Shown here: in pieces, positions 20,891 through 33,734 of the stretch
How positions within the stretch are numbered: position 1 is the first letter of the stretch
Layout of the letters: each line of letters opens with the position of its first letter
Source: Berberis thunbergii
Lineage: Eukaryota; Streptophyta; Magnoliopsida; Ranunculales; Berberidaceae
Direction: 5' to 3'
Length of the DNA: 64,000 nt
Assembly: GCA_003290165.1 (NCBI GenBank)
Contig: QNQO01000537.1
Span: 558,001-622,000, forward strand
The notes under the pieces: generated by a model
What the model was told of the DNA's origin: nothing
The model's database searches: none
What the model saw: only the letters and a program-made list of their open reading frames with translations
Program-made: the position numbers and the translations under genes

Positions 20891-22850
20891 GTAAACCGCT
20901 AATCACTCGAAAATAACAATACGTGGGGACCAACCAACTACACGAGGTTGTCATTACGCTGCACTGAAGCAAATAGAATGTTCCCAGATCCAACTTGACC
21001 CCTCAGAGAAATTTGAACTAAAGCCAGACCCAGAGACTATGGATGAGTCATTTTGCTCACATGGAGACGAGATCCCAACAGCGGTGGCTCAACTAAAAAA
21101 CGGAGGACATTCAAATATCCCGGGAACAATCCACCCTTCAACCCAGCAAAGCGGAAAAGTCAATGCAGACGGGAGCACAACCCCCTAGAAATCAGTCGGC
21201 TCGGAAATAAACTCCCATGCAAAGTTTACTTTTCAGTAACCTCAGCACCATCAACAAAGCGTGGCAGTTTGCTGAAGGAACCAATGATCCAAAAAGGGCC
21301 ATGCGAATTCACTACAGGGTCGGATCGACCTCTCTCCGCCAACAATTAGTTTATTCAGTTTTTTATTTTCCTTTCCATAGTCAATGTAGAGTTTTTGTTC
21401 TTATAATTTTATGTGATTTGCAATCATTAAAGAAATAAAAGAGAATTACGCAAACACACTCTATCTATTGATTACTGGAAAGATGTAACAACGATCGGCC
21501 TGAGACGGATACAAAATACTACAAACTACAAGCATCTGAGTCTGATGCAACATACAATTTGGACTATCCAACTACAAAAGAAGATGACAAAGGTACCAAA
21601 AGTAGACTCAACGTTCCTCCGAAGAAGATGTCCCAAAATCAAGGACAAATGTTAAAAAGGGGCTGAAAGGACAAGCGTTGCTAATCGCTAATTGCTCCGG
21701 CAATTCACCCCTAAAAAGCGACACGCCAACGACAATGTAGACCTTGCAACGAACTGTAGACATCTTCAACCTGGCACTCGGCCTCCCGAAGGAGGTAGAA
21801 GAGGACAGACAAAGATGGTCGCAACTGACAAGGAAGTTAAGGTCTCACAATGCTACCAAGCGAGGACACTTCTCCCATGCGTGATACTCAGGGTGACTCA
21901 GAGATACCATCCCCGGAAGAAACGACGCATCTACCAATACTTCGATCAACCCTAAGCTAGCCGCAGGGAGTGTCTCCCGATAGACAGAGTGGCACAAGGT
22001 AACACCAAAGTGTTGGCGAATAAATAACAGACTCATCCCTTGGGAGGGAGTCTATAACTCTTTGTCGCAATACGAAAAGAAATTATAAGGTCTCAGCGAA
22101 CCAATTGGGTGCTCACCTAGAGCAGGTGACAACGCATAACGGCGAGTCTTATCACGACTCATCGGTGCAAATGTTAGAACATTCAAAGACTCTAGCGTTG
22201 GAGATATCCCTTCGGTCTTTGGAAAACTCAAAACATTTTCTTTGAGTAAGGGCATTTGAGGAGGTGTGCTCTGTGAAAGATACAACCTACAACGATGGAG
22301 AAACACTATTACATAGACATAGTGGTTCACCAAACATGCACTTCAGTATTAACTGTCAGCCTTGAATACCGTATGGAAAACAAGGAGACGACAGTTCCCA
22401 AGGAAACTACGCAGGACCACACTCGTCCAATTAATGTTGCTGCACACAACCCCATTAATTGGGGGGGAGTAACCGATACTCAACCATCTCGCGATCTATG
22501 TCGTGCATGTGTTATCATGCAATCTACGTTGTACACATAATGTCTTGATCCTACGACAAACCCTAGCTCTTCCTTTGCAGGCCCATGGGCGTAGCCCACT
22601 ATTCAAGTGGTATTCTACCACGTGCCTGACACGAACATTAGAAACCCTAGTCACTTTTGACACACGGATCTCGCCTGCATATCACCAGTTGATTTAATGT
22701 ATTCCCGTCTCTTCAAAACTCGTCTGCACGATGCACTCCGCTCTTGAATGTAGTCTCGCACGCTCGTAACAGGCGAAGCCCCGACCTAATTGGGCAAGCT
22801 TAGTCAGCTTTGGGTGATGATGATGACTTCTGGTTCGTCCAGACGCCTAG
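20891..22850 (+). other. Tat internal region where pol would be expected
   Basis: Up to about 21190 there is RT-upstream text (EKFELKPDPETMDESFCSHG and following). After that no RT, RNase H or integrase motif was found in any frame. The rest is non-coding with short shadow frames only. Pol therefore seems deleted, not merely mutated. Confidence 0.65.
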
Positions 22851-22859
22851 TCCGCCTAG

Positions 22860-23650
22860 TGCGGATGTCAATGGTTTAGGAAATGTGAGTCTAATTAGCA
22901 CTACTATCCCTGGTGACAACGACTCGGGAGGGATCATTGCAACGATCGTCTAACCCGATCATGTAAGCTTAGCCAGTGACGACTGACAATTTCAACTTTT
23001 GATCAAAGCCCAAACCTATAGTCTCCCACTGCGTGGGTGTAAATGGTTTGGAAGGTGGGAGCCTAGTCAGTTCCGACTGATGTTGACGGTTTGCCACGGG
23101 ACCAATTCTCTTCTACAAACCATGGTCATCGAATTACCAACCCTGGACTTATAGCCTGCTCCACGCGAGTGTAGATGGTTTGGAAGGTGAGAGCCTAGTT
23201 AGTCCTGAACTAATTCTGACGGCTTTCCACGGGACCATTGTTCTTCCACAGAACATGGTCACCGAAAATCCCTAAATTTGTAGCTCGATGCGCACTCGTG
23301 CAGATGATTTGGAAGGTGGGAGCCTAGTCAGTCTCAAACTGATTCTGACGGCTTGCCATGGGACCATTGTTCTTCTACAGACCATGGTCACCAATCCTCT
23401 CATCCTAAACTTGTAGCCTGTTCTTCATGGTGTAAATGGTTTAGAAGGTGGGAGCCTAGTCAGTTCCGAGCTGATGTCGATGGCTTGCCACGGGATCATT
23501 GCTCTTCAATAGACCATTACCCCCAAATTCTCATAACCTAAACCTGTAATCCGCTCCGCATGGGTATAGATGGTTATAAAGGTGGGAGCCTAGTTAGCCT
23601 CGACGGATGTCAACGGCTTTCCACACGACCACTGCTTCCTTTCAATACAG
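22860..23650 (+). repeat. ~131-bp tandem repeat array inside the Tat element
   Basis: The block GGTGGGAGCCTAG (or one-base variants) recurs at 23054, 23185, 23315, 23447 and 23581, a spacing of 130-134 bp. A diverged first unit lies near 22870. Each unit also carries ATGGTTTGGAAGG, a GACGGCTTGCCACGGGACCA-like core and a CCATGGTCACC-like end. Tandem arrays in the 3' untranslated part are a known feature of Tat elements and a known source of plant satellites. Confidence 0.85.
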
Positions 23651-24394
23651 CAGTCGCCGAGGTAAACCACAATTCCAACAACGTCTACATGCTCACACAA
23701 GCTAACATTCCATTATCAAGCAACGATCACTCGCGTTGACCTAAAAACCAATCCATTGACACGCGGATGAACGCTACATGCAGTGTCAGTCCGAGCTTAC
23801 GAAACTTGACTCGGGACAAATGCTCTAGCTCTGGGACAATGCATGTGATCGACTACCACAGTTCACTCATGCCATCAACCGAAACCAACAGTCAGATACG
23901 CAAATTAAGTCCCCAGTGGCTTACCTCAAGGATGAGTTACATTTTGGGAAGCGTAGCCCACTGTTAACTCATCCGAAAAACACACACTATTGGTGTAACT
24001 AAGCAATAGTGACTCTGAGACCTGGCAAAAGAACATGTCATAATCACCCGCGACGTAAATGGTCAAACTCTCAACAGCAGACAGACCACTTAGCTTCCTG
24101 CTGACCAAACCAGACTTGTGTCAAATTGAAACGACAAGGCAAAATGGAAAGCGTGAGACAGGGAGACCGAACACAATGCGGGCATACAGTGTACTCAAAA
24201 TAAACTTATTTTCATTAACAGTTGAAATAAAAAAAAAATACAAATACACAATGTATATTCCTCTCCAGGAGGGGGCACAAAAACAAGAGAACTAAACTTA
24301 ACGTTGGAAGGAGCAGGAGTTGCATCCGTACACGCCTCATCTTGAGCATCATGATCCGGATTTTCCTATTTTTCTGATGATGCAGAGACCACGA

Positions 24395-27300
24395 CTAGGT
24401 CTGCGTATGACTTCTCTTATGATACTCGAGGTCCCATTCCGGATGCTCCTCTTTCATTAGTGCCAACAGCTCTAATCTCTCATGCACGACCCAATGAAAT
24501 TCACATTTGCCTTGCACCTTGAGAAGCTTTTCCTTGCGCACCTTCGCTTTTCCAAGTTCACGCTCCAACAGCTCCAACTTGCCAGTCAGCGCATCAACCT
24601 GCGACTGCTTCTTAGCCAGACTACTTTTAACGACACTGAACTCATGTTGCTTCAGCCGAAATTGGTCTTCAACCTTCCTCGCTACTCGAGCATTGAATTT
24701 CACGTCGGCCTCTAATTGCTGCCTCTGGGCAGCCTAGTCAATCTCCTTCATGGCTCTCTCCTCAACAAAATACCACAACTCTGAATGTGTCCTAGCCGCA
24801 TCTTCCTGCACAACCTCTAGATCATGGTGGATCAGATCCAACTCCTACTTGAATTTGTCCCTTGCGGACACCGCCTCTGCCAAATCAGACTCAAGGGACT
24901 CCAGACGAATCCTCTGAGTCTCAACAACAACGACTAACTATTCTTGCTAGGGGTGGACATCTCATCCCGCAATCCCAATCCTGTCCTGTCCCATCCCGAT
25001 TTTTTTGGGTTTTATTAGGATTGGTCAATCTCATCCCAATCTTGTCTTGTCCCGATTTAGAGTGGGATGGGATCGGGATGGAAATTTTCAATCCCGCCCA
25101 TTCTGTTTCGTTCTGAATTGGTTTTAAATGTTTATTATTAATAATTTTAATATATTTTTAGGAGTTTAATTCTTTCTTGATCGTATGATGAGATACATAT
25201 TGATAATTTGATATAAGCATTCTAAGATACGTATTGATCATTTGAGATACATATTCACTCAATGATGATATAAGCACAAGTCACTCTATGATGATATAAG
25301 CATTTTAAGATACATATTGATCTCCGCAATTTGTAAGTTAAGTATACAAAATCACAAAGATTGGTAAAGAGTAAAGACTTTGCAGATTTGTACAAAAACT
25401 CTGCTCAGTTCAGGTAATATTAATGACTGAAGAGTATTTGTAATCCTGCAAATATGATTTGGTTATACCATTTGGGTATTGTTTGTTATCTAATTGATGT
25501 GTTAAAAAGAGCATTGTTCAACAGGTAATCCATTTGTGTCTTGTAAAACTTGGTTATTTATCTGTTTAAAGGATTCTAGTTTATATTTCTAAAGTTCCTT
25601 AGATCTAGACTAAGCTTTTTTTTGTTGGTGAATGTCATAATCTCATAGATTGCTAATGAAATTATCATAACGTGCAAGGATTCGTATAGTAATGGTCTTA
25701 GGATATCATTGCCAAAACTTGAAATATCAAGTTTTGAAAACATTATAATCTCTTGCACCAAAATGTAAAAGAAACATGTAATATGTATACACAAAGTGGG
25801 AATATTTTTGCATAAAGGTAATCTTGTATATTGTTTTCGATGTCAGTCATCATCAGCTGAAGTATATCCCAAAGGTGGGTGACTGATATGAAATTTTTTT
25901 TTGTTATCTAGTTGTTTTTTTAGCTGTGTCAAACAATGTGATTTTTGGTTTCATGATTTCATTTCGCACTTAAGTGCCTTTATCCTGTGAGAATGCTCTC
26001 AATGTTGGTACTGAATTGGTTCTTGTTTGACATGTCTAGTTGATTTGTGTGCTGACAATTACAACAAACATATCCAGCCTCTTCTTTTCAGCTTATGTTA
26101 TCAGGATCTAATAATTTGTTTAAATGATTCGCAGGGAAACAATATTAGAATTAACCTTGGTCATGGGAGCTTTGTATTCATCTTGGTTATTTCTCCACAA
26201 CTTGTACAAATTGGTCTCAAATGAACACATGCTTGGCACATTTATAGCAAATTTTGTGTTGCCCGCTGATCTTGTCCTGTCCCGAACCCGTTTGGGATGG
26301 AACAAGGTCGGGATGAGTCTATTCCGTCCCGATCCCAGATGAACGGGATGAGATCCATCTTGTCCTAGCCTCCTCTCCTCAATTTGCTTCCTCAGGAGCT
26401 CAATTTCAAAAAGCGCATTAAAGTACAACTTCTGCGTATTCGAAAAGACACGCTCCATGGTGTACACCCTCTCACGAGCGGCCTCAACCTCCGTCCCAGC
26501 AAAGGCCACCTGGCTCAAATGAGACATCCCAAGCATAAGGTCTTTTAAACCTTTGTCCATATGCCCTTCTAGTGTATTTTCCTTGGGTTTTGAAGCGTGG
26601 TCCATCAGCCAGCTATGACCTACTTATGTGATTCTTTGAAGCATAGTCCATGTCAACCTCCTAGTGCTAAGTCTGGTTACTCATCTTCACTACGTTCGCA
26701 GCAAATAAACTTATCTACGCATCCGGATGGAGCTCTCCCGGACGAGGAATTACACCAGCACCGCCTTTCGTAGTCACCATTGCACCCAAGTCCTCCTCTA
26801 CGGTCTTCCCTTTGTCACCAACAGCCAACCCTTTATTGTGAGATGACTTAGCGGAATCCAAAGGAAGAAATGGAAGTGAATTGTCCAACAGACCCTCCAT
26901 CACCATGATATACGACCTGGAATAAGAGAGGAAAAATGCAGACTACAAAAAGAATGGCCCACATCACCGAAGCAACTGTCAAATGATCTATCAGTGGAGC
27001 GATTTTACTCTAGGACCTCAGGCGAATCCTCATCATAAACCTCCAGTGGAACAGTTTTGGAATGGTCAACACTAGTAGAAGCCACCACAACATCCAACTT
27101 CAACTTCTCGCTCAAAGCTTCAGCTTGCTCGGTACTCAAATTCGATGCATATTCAACCCCATCTAATCGCATATGGCCGGATACTTCAGCCTCCACCCTG
27201 GCAGGTTGACTAGATTCATGTTCCGCCCTCACTGGAGCAGACCGATTGGGAGCCAACTCAGTCCTAGCATGATACTTCTTCGAACTTACAAAGGAGGCAA

Positions 27301-28202
27301 GCGTCTCAGAAAGTCCCTTCGTGTCAAACAAAGCAGTAACCTTAACTTCGACGACCTTCCTCTTTCTTGAAGAGGCTCCACCTTCGGACTTCGCTCGCGA
27401 CGTATGGTAAAGAGTGGGGGCCACATGCCTGTTGGCCCACAACCCACTGCGACTGAAATTGGTAAGACATGTGACTTCCTCCACATTCATCTTCGGCAAG
27501 TCACTGAATGTCTTCATAATGTTTTGCTCTTCTGGGGAAAGATGTGTAGTAGGGAACCTCCCTACGAAGAAACATATGCAATAATCAGCATACAATCAGC
27601 GCAACAAAATCAAAATATGAAGCTATACTTACGAAATGGCCTGAACTTCCGTTCAAGCGGACGACCCCTGAACTTGAAGTACTTCGAGTCTGAAGGAGCC
27701 AATAAGCAGTATTTCTGCCAGAACTTGAAGTCATTTGGAAACTTCTCGAAAGCATGCTGGTGTCATCATCTTACTAATGGCATGATCATTCAACCGATAA
27801 GAAGTCAGCAATGAATCACCCGTGGAGTCATGCAGACACCAACATCTTTCGTTCTGATCAAAATTAGAAGAATGATCATGTACCCATTGGGTACGACCTG
27901 GGTAAGAAGGATTCCGAGAAAATCCAAGAAGCCTCAAATCTCATCAATAACAGTAAAGTAGACTCCAGTTTGAAGCATTCTGTGGTGCAAACAAACGAAC
28001 CCTTATGGAAGGAACATCGGCGTGTGATCATCCTTCGTAGCATACAATGGCAAGTTCTCAGGGACCCGAACGTCTTTCGAATTTCACCAAGGCCCGACTC
28101 AATAATCAACTTATCTTCGAAAAACTTGAGGCCCCTAGCCAAAGTTTCATCATCGAGATGGTTTTGGTGAGCCATGACAAAGGTGAACAAGCTTTCGGTC
28201 AA
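24395..28202 (-). pseudogene. Antisense ORF of the Tat element (putative gypsy-type transposon protein, coiled-coil C-terminus)
   Basis: Minus-strand coding-like blocks run from 28202 (MTESLFTFVMAHQNHL, GLKFFEDKL) through 27730 (FKFWQKYCLLAPSDSKYFKF). They continue at 27595-27005 (FPTTHLSPEEQNIMKTFSDL, SRKRKVVEVKV, an acidic end) and 26605-26380 (VYTMERVFSNTQKLYFNALF, ELLRKQIEERR). The last block is 24950-24395, a heptad-rich stretch with SSLAKKQSQVDALTGKLELL. The arrangement resembles the plant 'putative gypsy type transposon' domain followed by a coiled coil, known as an extra antisense ORF in Tat elements. Stops, likely introns and a 1.4-kb insertion interrupt it. Its function is unknown. 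Confidence 0.6.
24949..26367. mobile_element. Insertion with GGGATGGGATCGGGATGG-type ends
   Basis: The antisense ORF is interrupted here by 1.4 kb of AT-rich non-coding DNA. Both ends carry the same sequence in inverted orientation: GGACATCTCATCCCG near 24955-24970 and CGGGATGAGATCC near 26344-26356. Further CCCGATCCC/GGGATCGGGATGG blocks lie inside each end. CTAG borders both edges, but no 8-bp or other clear duplication was found. A non-autonomous hAT-like element is the best guess, and the boundaries are approximate. Confidence 0.5.
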
Positions 28203-28423
28203 AAGACGAACAAATCATAATCTCTAAAAGCAAATAAATGGAAGAGTCAATCTCCGCAGAAAGGAGGATCTAAATAGGGATTGGTTTCTCGCATCTTCTC
28301 CACTAAACCAACACACACTTAACTCATAAAGCGCATGACTCAAGCAACAATTCAGACTTGGTCATCATGAGTGGCGTATCTTTTCAAGAAGTGACTTAGT
28401 GAACCGATGCGATGGCCTCACTA

Positions 28424-28438
28424 ACTCGGGGGAGTAGT
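28424..28438 (+). promoter_or_regulatory. Polypurine tract of the Tat element
   Basis: ACTCGGGGGAGTAGT lies immediately before the 3' LTR and would prime plus-strand DNA synthesis. Confidence 0.7.
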
Positions 28439-29093
28439 TGATGATATACCAAACCGGTCTCTCTTCTATACCGTACACGTGTCATGATGATCTCAAAAAA
28501 TATTAGGCCCAAGCGTCAAATCGACATTGATCCGGCCCAAATAGTTCTAAGCTTGTACAATGCAATCCGTCGAACGGACCCGAAATCATTACAGCCTGCT
28601 AAGCCCACGCATCTCACAATTATCCTCAATACCAGCTTCGGACAGGCAAAACAACAACGTTTTGCTTCCAACTAGGAAACAAATACCAGAGTATATGTCA
28701 CACATGGAGACTTATATCTATAAACTACTCTTGGTTTGGGAACTATCTCTCGCGTATCTAGGAGCACAAGGCTAACAGGGAAAATCCTTATTCACAGCAC
28801 AACTCCTAATTAGATAAAAGTCTCCACGAAGATCTTCTTCCCTAAACTATGCCACTGATGGCTTGGTCGAACCAGGACTCCAACACTATAAATAAGACAT
28901 GAGGTTGGTAACCAAAGGTACACAACAAATTCTCTGTTTACAACATTATGCTTTCCTCTGATCCCTATCTAACTTTAACATCGGAGTGCCATAAGCCACC
29001 AGAACGGTGGTCCATGGCTCACGTGCGTTCCTTGTGTAGGTCAGCAGGTTTGCAGATCAAGGTCAAAGCAGGGAGCGAAAATCAACTGCATCA
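28439..29093 (+). repeat. Tat element 3' LTR
   Basis: Begins TGATGATATACC and ends CAACTGCATCA, followed by the duplication ACTTC, where the copia integrase text resumes. Confidence 0.93.
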
Positions 29094-30193
29094 ACTTCCA
29101 TCCAACTGTATGCCACTTTCGTCCAAGTCACCCACATTCTCATCATTTTGACCTTCGTCTAAGGTTGAACCACTTATGTCTAATTTTCTAAAAAATGTGG
29201 GTCACCCAATCAGTGATTCCAGGATACTCTAGTGTTTGAATTTCCTGATAGTACTACCCCCAAAGTTCATACTCAGAGTGGAAATACATTTTATCTTCAT
29301 GAAAACACAACATCTAAAATATTATGCATACCTTTTGTTAGAGGATGGTAACACCGACACCCTTTCTTATTTGGAGCATAGCCCATGAAAACACAATGAA
29401 ATGCTCGAGGAACTAATTTACTATGATGTTTATGAAGATTAACAAATGCCACACATCCAATACTCGAGGTGGGAGGTTGGAAATAGTCGAAGCATTGATG
29501 GAAGTTTGCAATGCTTGGAGCGGTGTCTGAAATTGTAAAGTTAAGGACATAACACGATTGATGAGATAGGCAGCAACGGTAAGGGCTTCACCCAATATGA
29601 AATAGGCATATGAGCTTCAATTAAGGATGCATGAATGACTTCCACTAAGTGACGATTATTTTTTTCTGCTACCCCGTTCTATTGTGGCGTATTAAGACAC
29701 GTGGTTTGATGAACCATACCATGTGTAGTTAAATACTATTGTAACTCAGACTTCTTGTATTCTCTACCATTATCACTACGGAGTACCTTAACCTCCGCAT
29801 TATACTGAGTCTTAATCATTGTATGAAATTTCTGAAACAAGGAGTTAACTTCCCATTTGGATTTATCAAGCATACCCAGGTCATTTGAGTGCAATCATCA
29901 ATGAAAGTAACGAACCAACGTGATCCACCCAATGTAGCAATGGGAGACAGACCCCAAACATCAAAATGAACAATTATAAAAGGAACCAAACTTTTATTTA
30001 AATTTGATGGAAATGAGACATAGTGACTTTTAGCAAGTTCACAAACATCACAACGGAAGGAAGATACATCCCCTTTCGAGAATAAACTAGAAAATAATTT
30101 TTTTAAATCGCCAAAAGAAGCATGTCCTAGACGTCGATGCCATAGCCAAATATTTGGATTTGTCACCTCCGCCTTAGAACCATCCATTGTCAA
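29094..30193 (-). pseudogene. Copia integrase and GAG-pre-integrase domain
   Basis: On the minus strand 30193-29816 reads NIWLWHRRLGHASFGDLKKL, then CDVCELAKSHYVSFPSN (the HHCC zinc-binding pattern), then IVHFDVWGLSPIATLGG and FVTFIDDCTQMTWVCL, which holds the first catalytic aspartates of the integrase core. Further integrase text is visible at 29595-29410 (GEALTVAAYLINRVMS). Frames are broken. The Tat element cuts the downstream part at 29094. Confidence 0.88.
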
Positions 30194-30359
30194 GGCCTAG
30201 TGTAGTCTATCTGTGCTATTTGACATCAAATCCAAGTAGTACAGTTGTCCATGTCTAACACCACAACCAATCGTTTGCTTTGTTTGAATGTCCTTAAACA
30301 CACACAAATCAAGCCAAAAAATTACAACACAAGATAAAATAATGGTTATTTGGGAAACA

Positions 30360-30489
30360 TACTATAGGTTGTCATTTAAAGAGGGAACACCAAATACTAG
30401 ATCTAAATTTAAAGTATTAGTGATGGGCAAAAATCCTTCTCCAATAACTGAGGTTGAGGCACCATTGGCGGTAGTGATAGATTACCAAG
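30360..30489 (-). pseudogene. Copia protease, C-terminal fragment
   Basis: Minus-strand sequence left of Athila-1 continues the protease with SITTANGASTSVIGEGFLPI. Its N-terminal part, with the active site, is at 38436-38540 on the other side of the insertion. Confidence 0.75.
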
Positions 30490-32116
30490 TGATAGGGGCA
30501 TAATTATACTATTTTTAGTACCATATTTCTATGTGTATTATTAGCTATTATTTGTTAATTATGGTACTAATTGCTATTTTCATGTTTGTGTAGGTTTCCA
30601 ATTACAATACTTTAAAATAGAAGCAAATTGTCAATTTAGGAATACTAATTGCACAAGGACTTCACACAAGCAAGGAAACCACACAACAAGGAAACCACAC
30701 AACAAGGAAACCACAGAAAGAGGAAAACAAGAATAAAAGGAGGAAGATACCTAGCTTTGACGGACTGATCCATCGACCCATCCAGTAGAACATTCATCCA
30801 CTGCATCCATACATAGCATCCTCGCACAAACCCTAGCCGCCGTCACCCACCATCCATCTCCATCGTCCTCTTTCACCTTAGCCATCGTCCTCAGTTCATC
30901 ATCCACCTCGCCTCCATCAAACCCAATCAAACCCCATTCTCGTGTCCCCTGTCTTCGCCATCTTCACCGTCCGCATCTCCTTCTCACCTAATCTCTCTTA
31001 TCCGATCGTCGTCCCTCCATCGCCTGCTTCATCTCTCGCAGTCTCTCGTCACGAACACAGCCGAAGCAGCAATTGAAGAAGGGAGCTAAGGAAGCAGAGA
31101 ACGAGCAATTCCGCGAGAGGAAGGCGAAGGGGCAGACAGCGAAGGAACAGTTCGCGTGAGGAAGGTGTTGGAGGTGGATTTTGCGCTATTTGCACCACAG
31201 TTCTATTGAGTACCACCACGGATAAGTGTTTTGTTTCATCACTCAACTCTTTTATTTATTTTAGTTTGATTATTGATTATGGATTACTGTTTAAACATAA
31301 TTAATATGTCTAGCTAAACTCCTCTTAGTTAGGGGTGGATTCGAAGCCCCGAACATGTGCTTTATAAATTAGTTGAATTTAATCTTCCTTGCTATTAGTG
31401 ATTGTGTTTTGCTTAACTGCTTTATAGAGAACTTTTCCTTTTATGTTTGTTAAGGTGGCCAACTTAGTAAGCATGCTAGGATTTGGGGCTAGAGTATAGG
31501 AGAATTTCACCTAATTGTTATGATTCTGTATTCGCAAGTAGTAAATACCAAGGAACGTTGGTAAGGTTAAGTCAAAACCTAGGCAAGAACAAGATGCTGA
31601 TCATACTTGTGATTGCCTAGTCAGTGTTCATATTTTCCACAAAACTTAATGATCTTAGATTGCTATTTAACTTGCGATTCCTGTTTAGATAGCATGATAA
31701 GAATAGTTTGAAAGCGACGCTTAGTTTAATTCAACGAACTTGGGAAAATAATAAGATTAATGCAGTGCGGTCACGGTTAGTCTTGAGCATTGTCTCTCAC
31801 GAGTTAGCAAGTGATTATTGAAGATTAATTTATAAGCATATGTTTGGTGTGTGGAGATAAACCCTTAGCTAATTTCTCATCTTTGTCATCTATTTAGTTT
31901 ATTATATTTACATTAATTTTCGTAGTTATTTTCATGATTTAATTTAGAAAATCCAATCCCCTTTTATTTAATTAATTAGGTTGTTAGTTGTATTTTAATT
32001 ATTATTAGTGTAATTAACACGCCCTCTAATCCCCGGTCTAGAACGATCCCTACTTGTTCTATACTACAAATCACAAAGCAGGGTATTAAGTTGTGTGCTA
32101 CTAAAATAGCGCATCA
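30490..32116 (+). repeat. Athila-1 5' LTR
   Basis: 1627 bp, almost identical to 36818-38435. It has an extra CAATCAAACC-type 10 bp near 30920 and contains three short tandem AAGGAAACCACACAAC units near 30670-30720. The short frames inside it occur in both LTRs and are not genes. Confidence 0.96.
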
Positions 32117-32121
32117 ATTTT

Positions 32122-32139
32122 TGGCGCCGTTGCCGGGGA
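32122..32139 (+). promoter_or_regulatory. Athila-1 primer-binding site (tRNA-Asp)
   Basis: TGGCGCCGTTGCCGGGGA, complementary to the 3' end of plant tRNA-Asp, lies 5 bases after the 5' LTR. Confidence 0.9.
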
Positions 32140-32369
32140 TTAGAATAGTTGTTGATTGCTTAATTAGTTTTTATTTATTTTTATTTTTATTGATTTTTTT
32201 CTTTTTTTCTTTCTTTCTTTATTTCAGGTACTAGTTCATGCACAATAGGAGATCCAGCGAAAAGTTGGTAGAATACGATTCAGAGCCTGAGAAAACATTT
32301 AGAAGACGAAGAAGAGAAACAAAATAACTACAAACATCTAGCTTTGAATCTGAATCTGAAGAGTTCGAC

Positions 32370-33734
32370 ATGGGAGATAATAGATCTATTAAAGAACTTT
32401 CGGCATCCACCTTGGACAATGCCGCACCCTTGTGCATTCAGTACCCATTAGCCGCGCAGGGCAAGACTGAGTCATTTGAGCTGAAATCTAGCCTACTTCA
32501 TCATATTCCGAAGTATCATGGTCTTTCCATGGAGGATCCAAATAAACATTTAAAGGAATTTGAAATAGTATGCTCCAGTATGACTCCAATAAATGTGGAT
32601 GAAAACATTCTAAAGTTGAGAGCATTCCCCTTTTCTCTGACTGATAGGGCTAAGGATTGGCTCTATGAACTACCTTCCGGAACAGTATATTCTTGGGAAA
32701 GCATGAAGAAGGTGTTTCTAGAGAAATTCTTCCCAACTTCCAAAATTATCTTATTGAGGAAGAAAATCAGTGGTATACAGCAAGGTCTAGGAGAATCATA
32801 TCCGGCTTACTATGAGCGCTTCAAAACTCTCATAGCATCATGCCCGCAGCATCAGATGAAGGAGGAGCTCCTGATTCAATACTTTTATGAGGGATTGCTT
32901 CCTCTTGAGCGACAGATGTTAGATGCAGCGGCAGGAGGAGCTTTGGTTGATAAAACTCCAGCAGCAGCAAAAACTTTGATTGCAAACCGAGCCTTAAATG
33001 CCCAGCAGTATGAAGGAATTGGAGAGCCTTCACGCCAAGTCAATGAGGTAAGTACTAATTCTAGTTTGGAAGCTCAAATGGCTAATCTTACCTCACTTGT
33101 GACTCAGGCCCTAGGGAAGCCGAATATGCTAGGAGTTGCACAGGTTTGTGGCGTGTGTACAAAGCCAGGACATCCATCTGATCAATGTCCTCAACTGATT
33201 GAGAATGGCGGTTGGGAGAATGTCAATGCAATAGGTTTTCAGGGGCAAAATCACTATAGAAATAATCCTTATTCGAACACCTACAACGAAGGTTGGAGAA
33301 ATCACCCAAGTTTTGGATGGAGAAATTCAGAACAACCTCAACAATAGACTTCGAATCGGCCACCTCCTGGTTTCTTTCAAGGACCACCTGAACCACCTCA
33401 GCACAATTCAGGTATGCCACTTAATTATGATGAGATTCTGAAATCATTAACTATTTCTCAGCAGAATCAAGCAAAAGATATAGCAGATTTGAAGCTACAG
33501 ATGGGACAAATAGCTGAGTTTATTGGACAAATTCGCGAGCAAGGAAAACTTCCTAGTTCTACCACTCCAAATCCGAAGGGCAGGTTTGAAACTGCAAAAG
33601 CAATTACATTGATGAGTGGTAGGCAGATTGAGAATGAGCCAATAGTCCCTAAACAGAGTCAAAATAAGAAAGCTGAGTTACAGAAGGATGATCCATCCAT
33701 CATTGAAAACCAGAACTCCAAGGTAAGAAGGTGA
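32370..33734 (+). pseudogene. Athila-1 gag with one in-frame TAG
   Basis: One frame runs from 32370 to a TGA at 33734, broken only by TAG at 33345-33347 (probably a former CAG). It encodes the capsid domain, with YHGLSMEDPNKHLKEFEIVC, ALTDRAKDWLY-like text (FSLTDRAKDWLYELPSGTV), EKFFPTSKIILLRKKISG and FYEGLLPLERQMLDAAAGG. A knuckle-like CGVCTKPGHPSDQC (CX2CX4HX4C) follows, and then an NPKGRFETAKAITLMSGR block. The protein would form the virus-like particle. The frame leaves the protease frame at about 33725 because an 8-base unit (AAGGTRAG) is duplicated in tandem. Confidence 0.9.

Larger units (their letters stand above)
18209..29093 (+). mobile_element. Tat-lineage Ty3/gypsy element without RT, with antisense ORF
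   Basis: A complete LTR insertion flanked by ACTTC (18204-18208 and 29094-29098). LTRs are 656 and 655 bp and both begin TGATGATA and end GCATCA. The interior holds gag and protease (plus strand), no RT, RNase H or integrase, a tandem repeat region, and a minus-strand ORF region before the polypurine tract (ACTCGGGGGAGTAGT, 28424-28438). The post-LTR sequence TTTGGCGTCGTCCGTGGGGA, the CHHC gag finger and the antisense ORF point to the Tat clade. LTRs differ visibly, so it is older than Athila-1. Confidence 0.92.

Noticed and set aside
22860..23650. CRISPR-like array
   Set aside because: Units of about 131 bp are contiguous and diverged throughout, without short conserved repeats and unique spacers, and they lie inside a plant retrotransposon.
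30645..30827. A 60-codon frame repeated identically at 36973-37155
   Set aside because: It lies within the Athila-1 LTRs, so the repetition reflects LTR duplication and not conservation of a gene.
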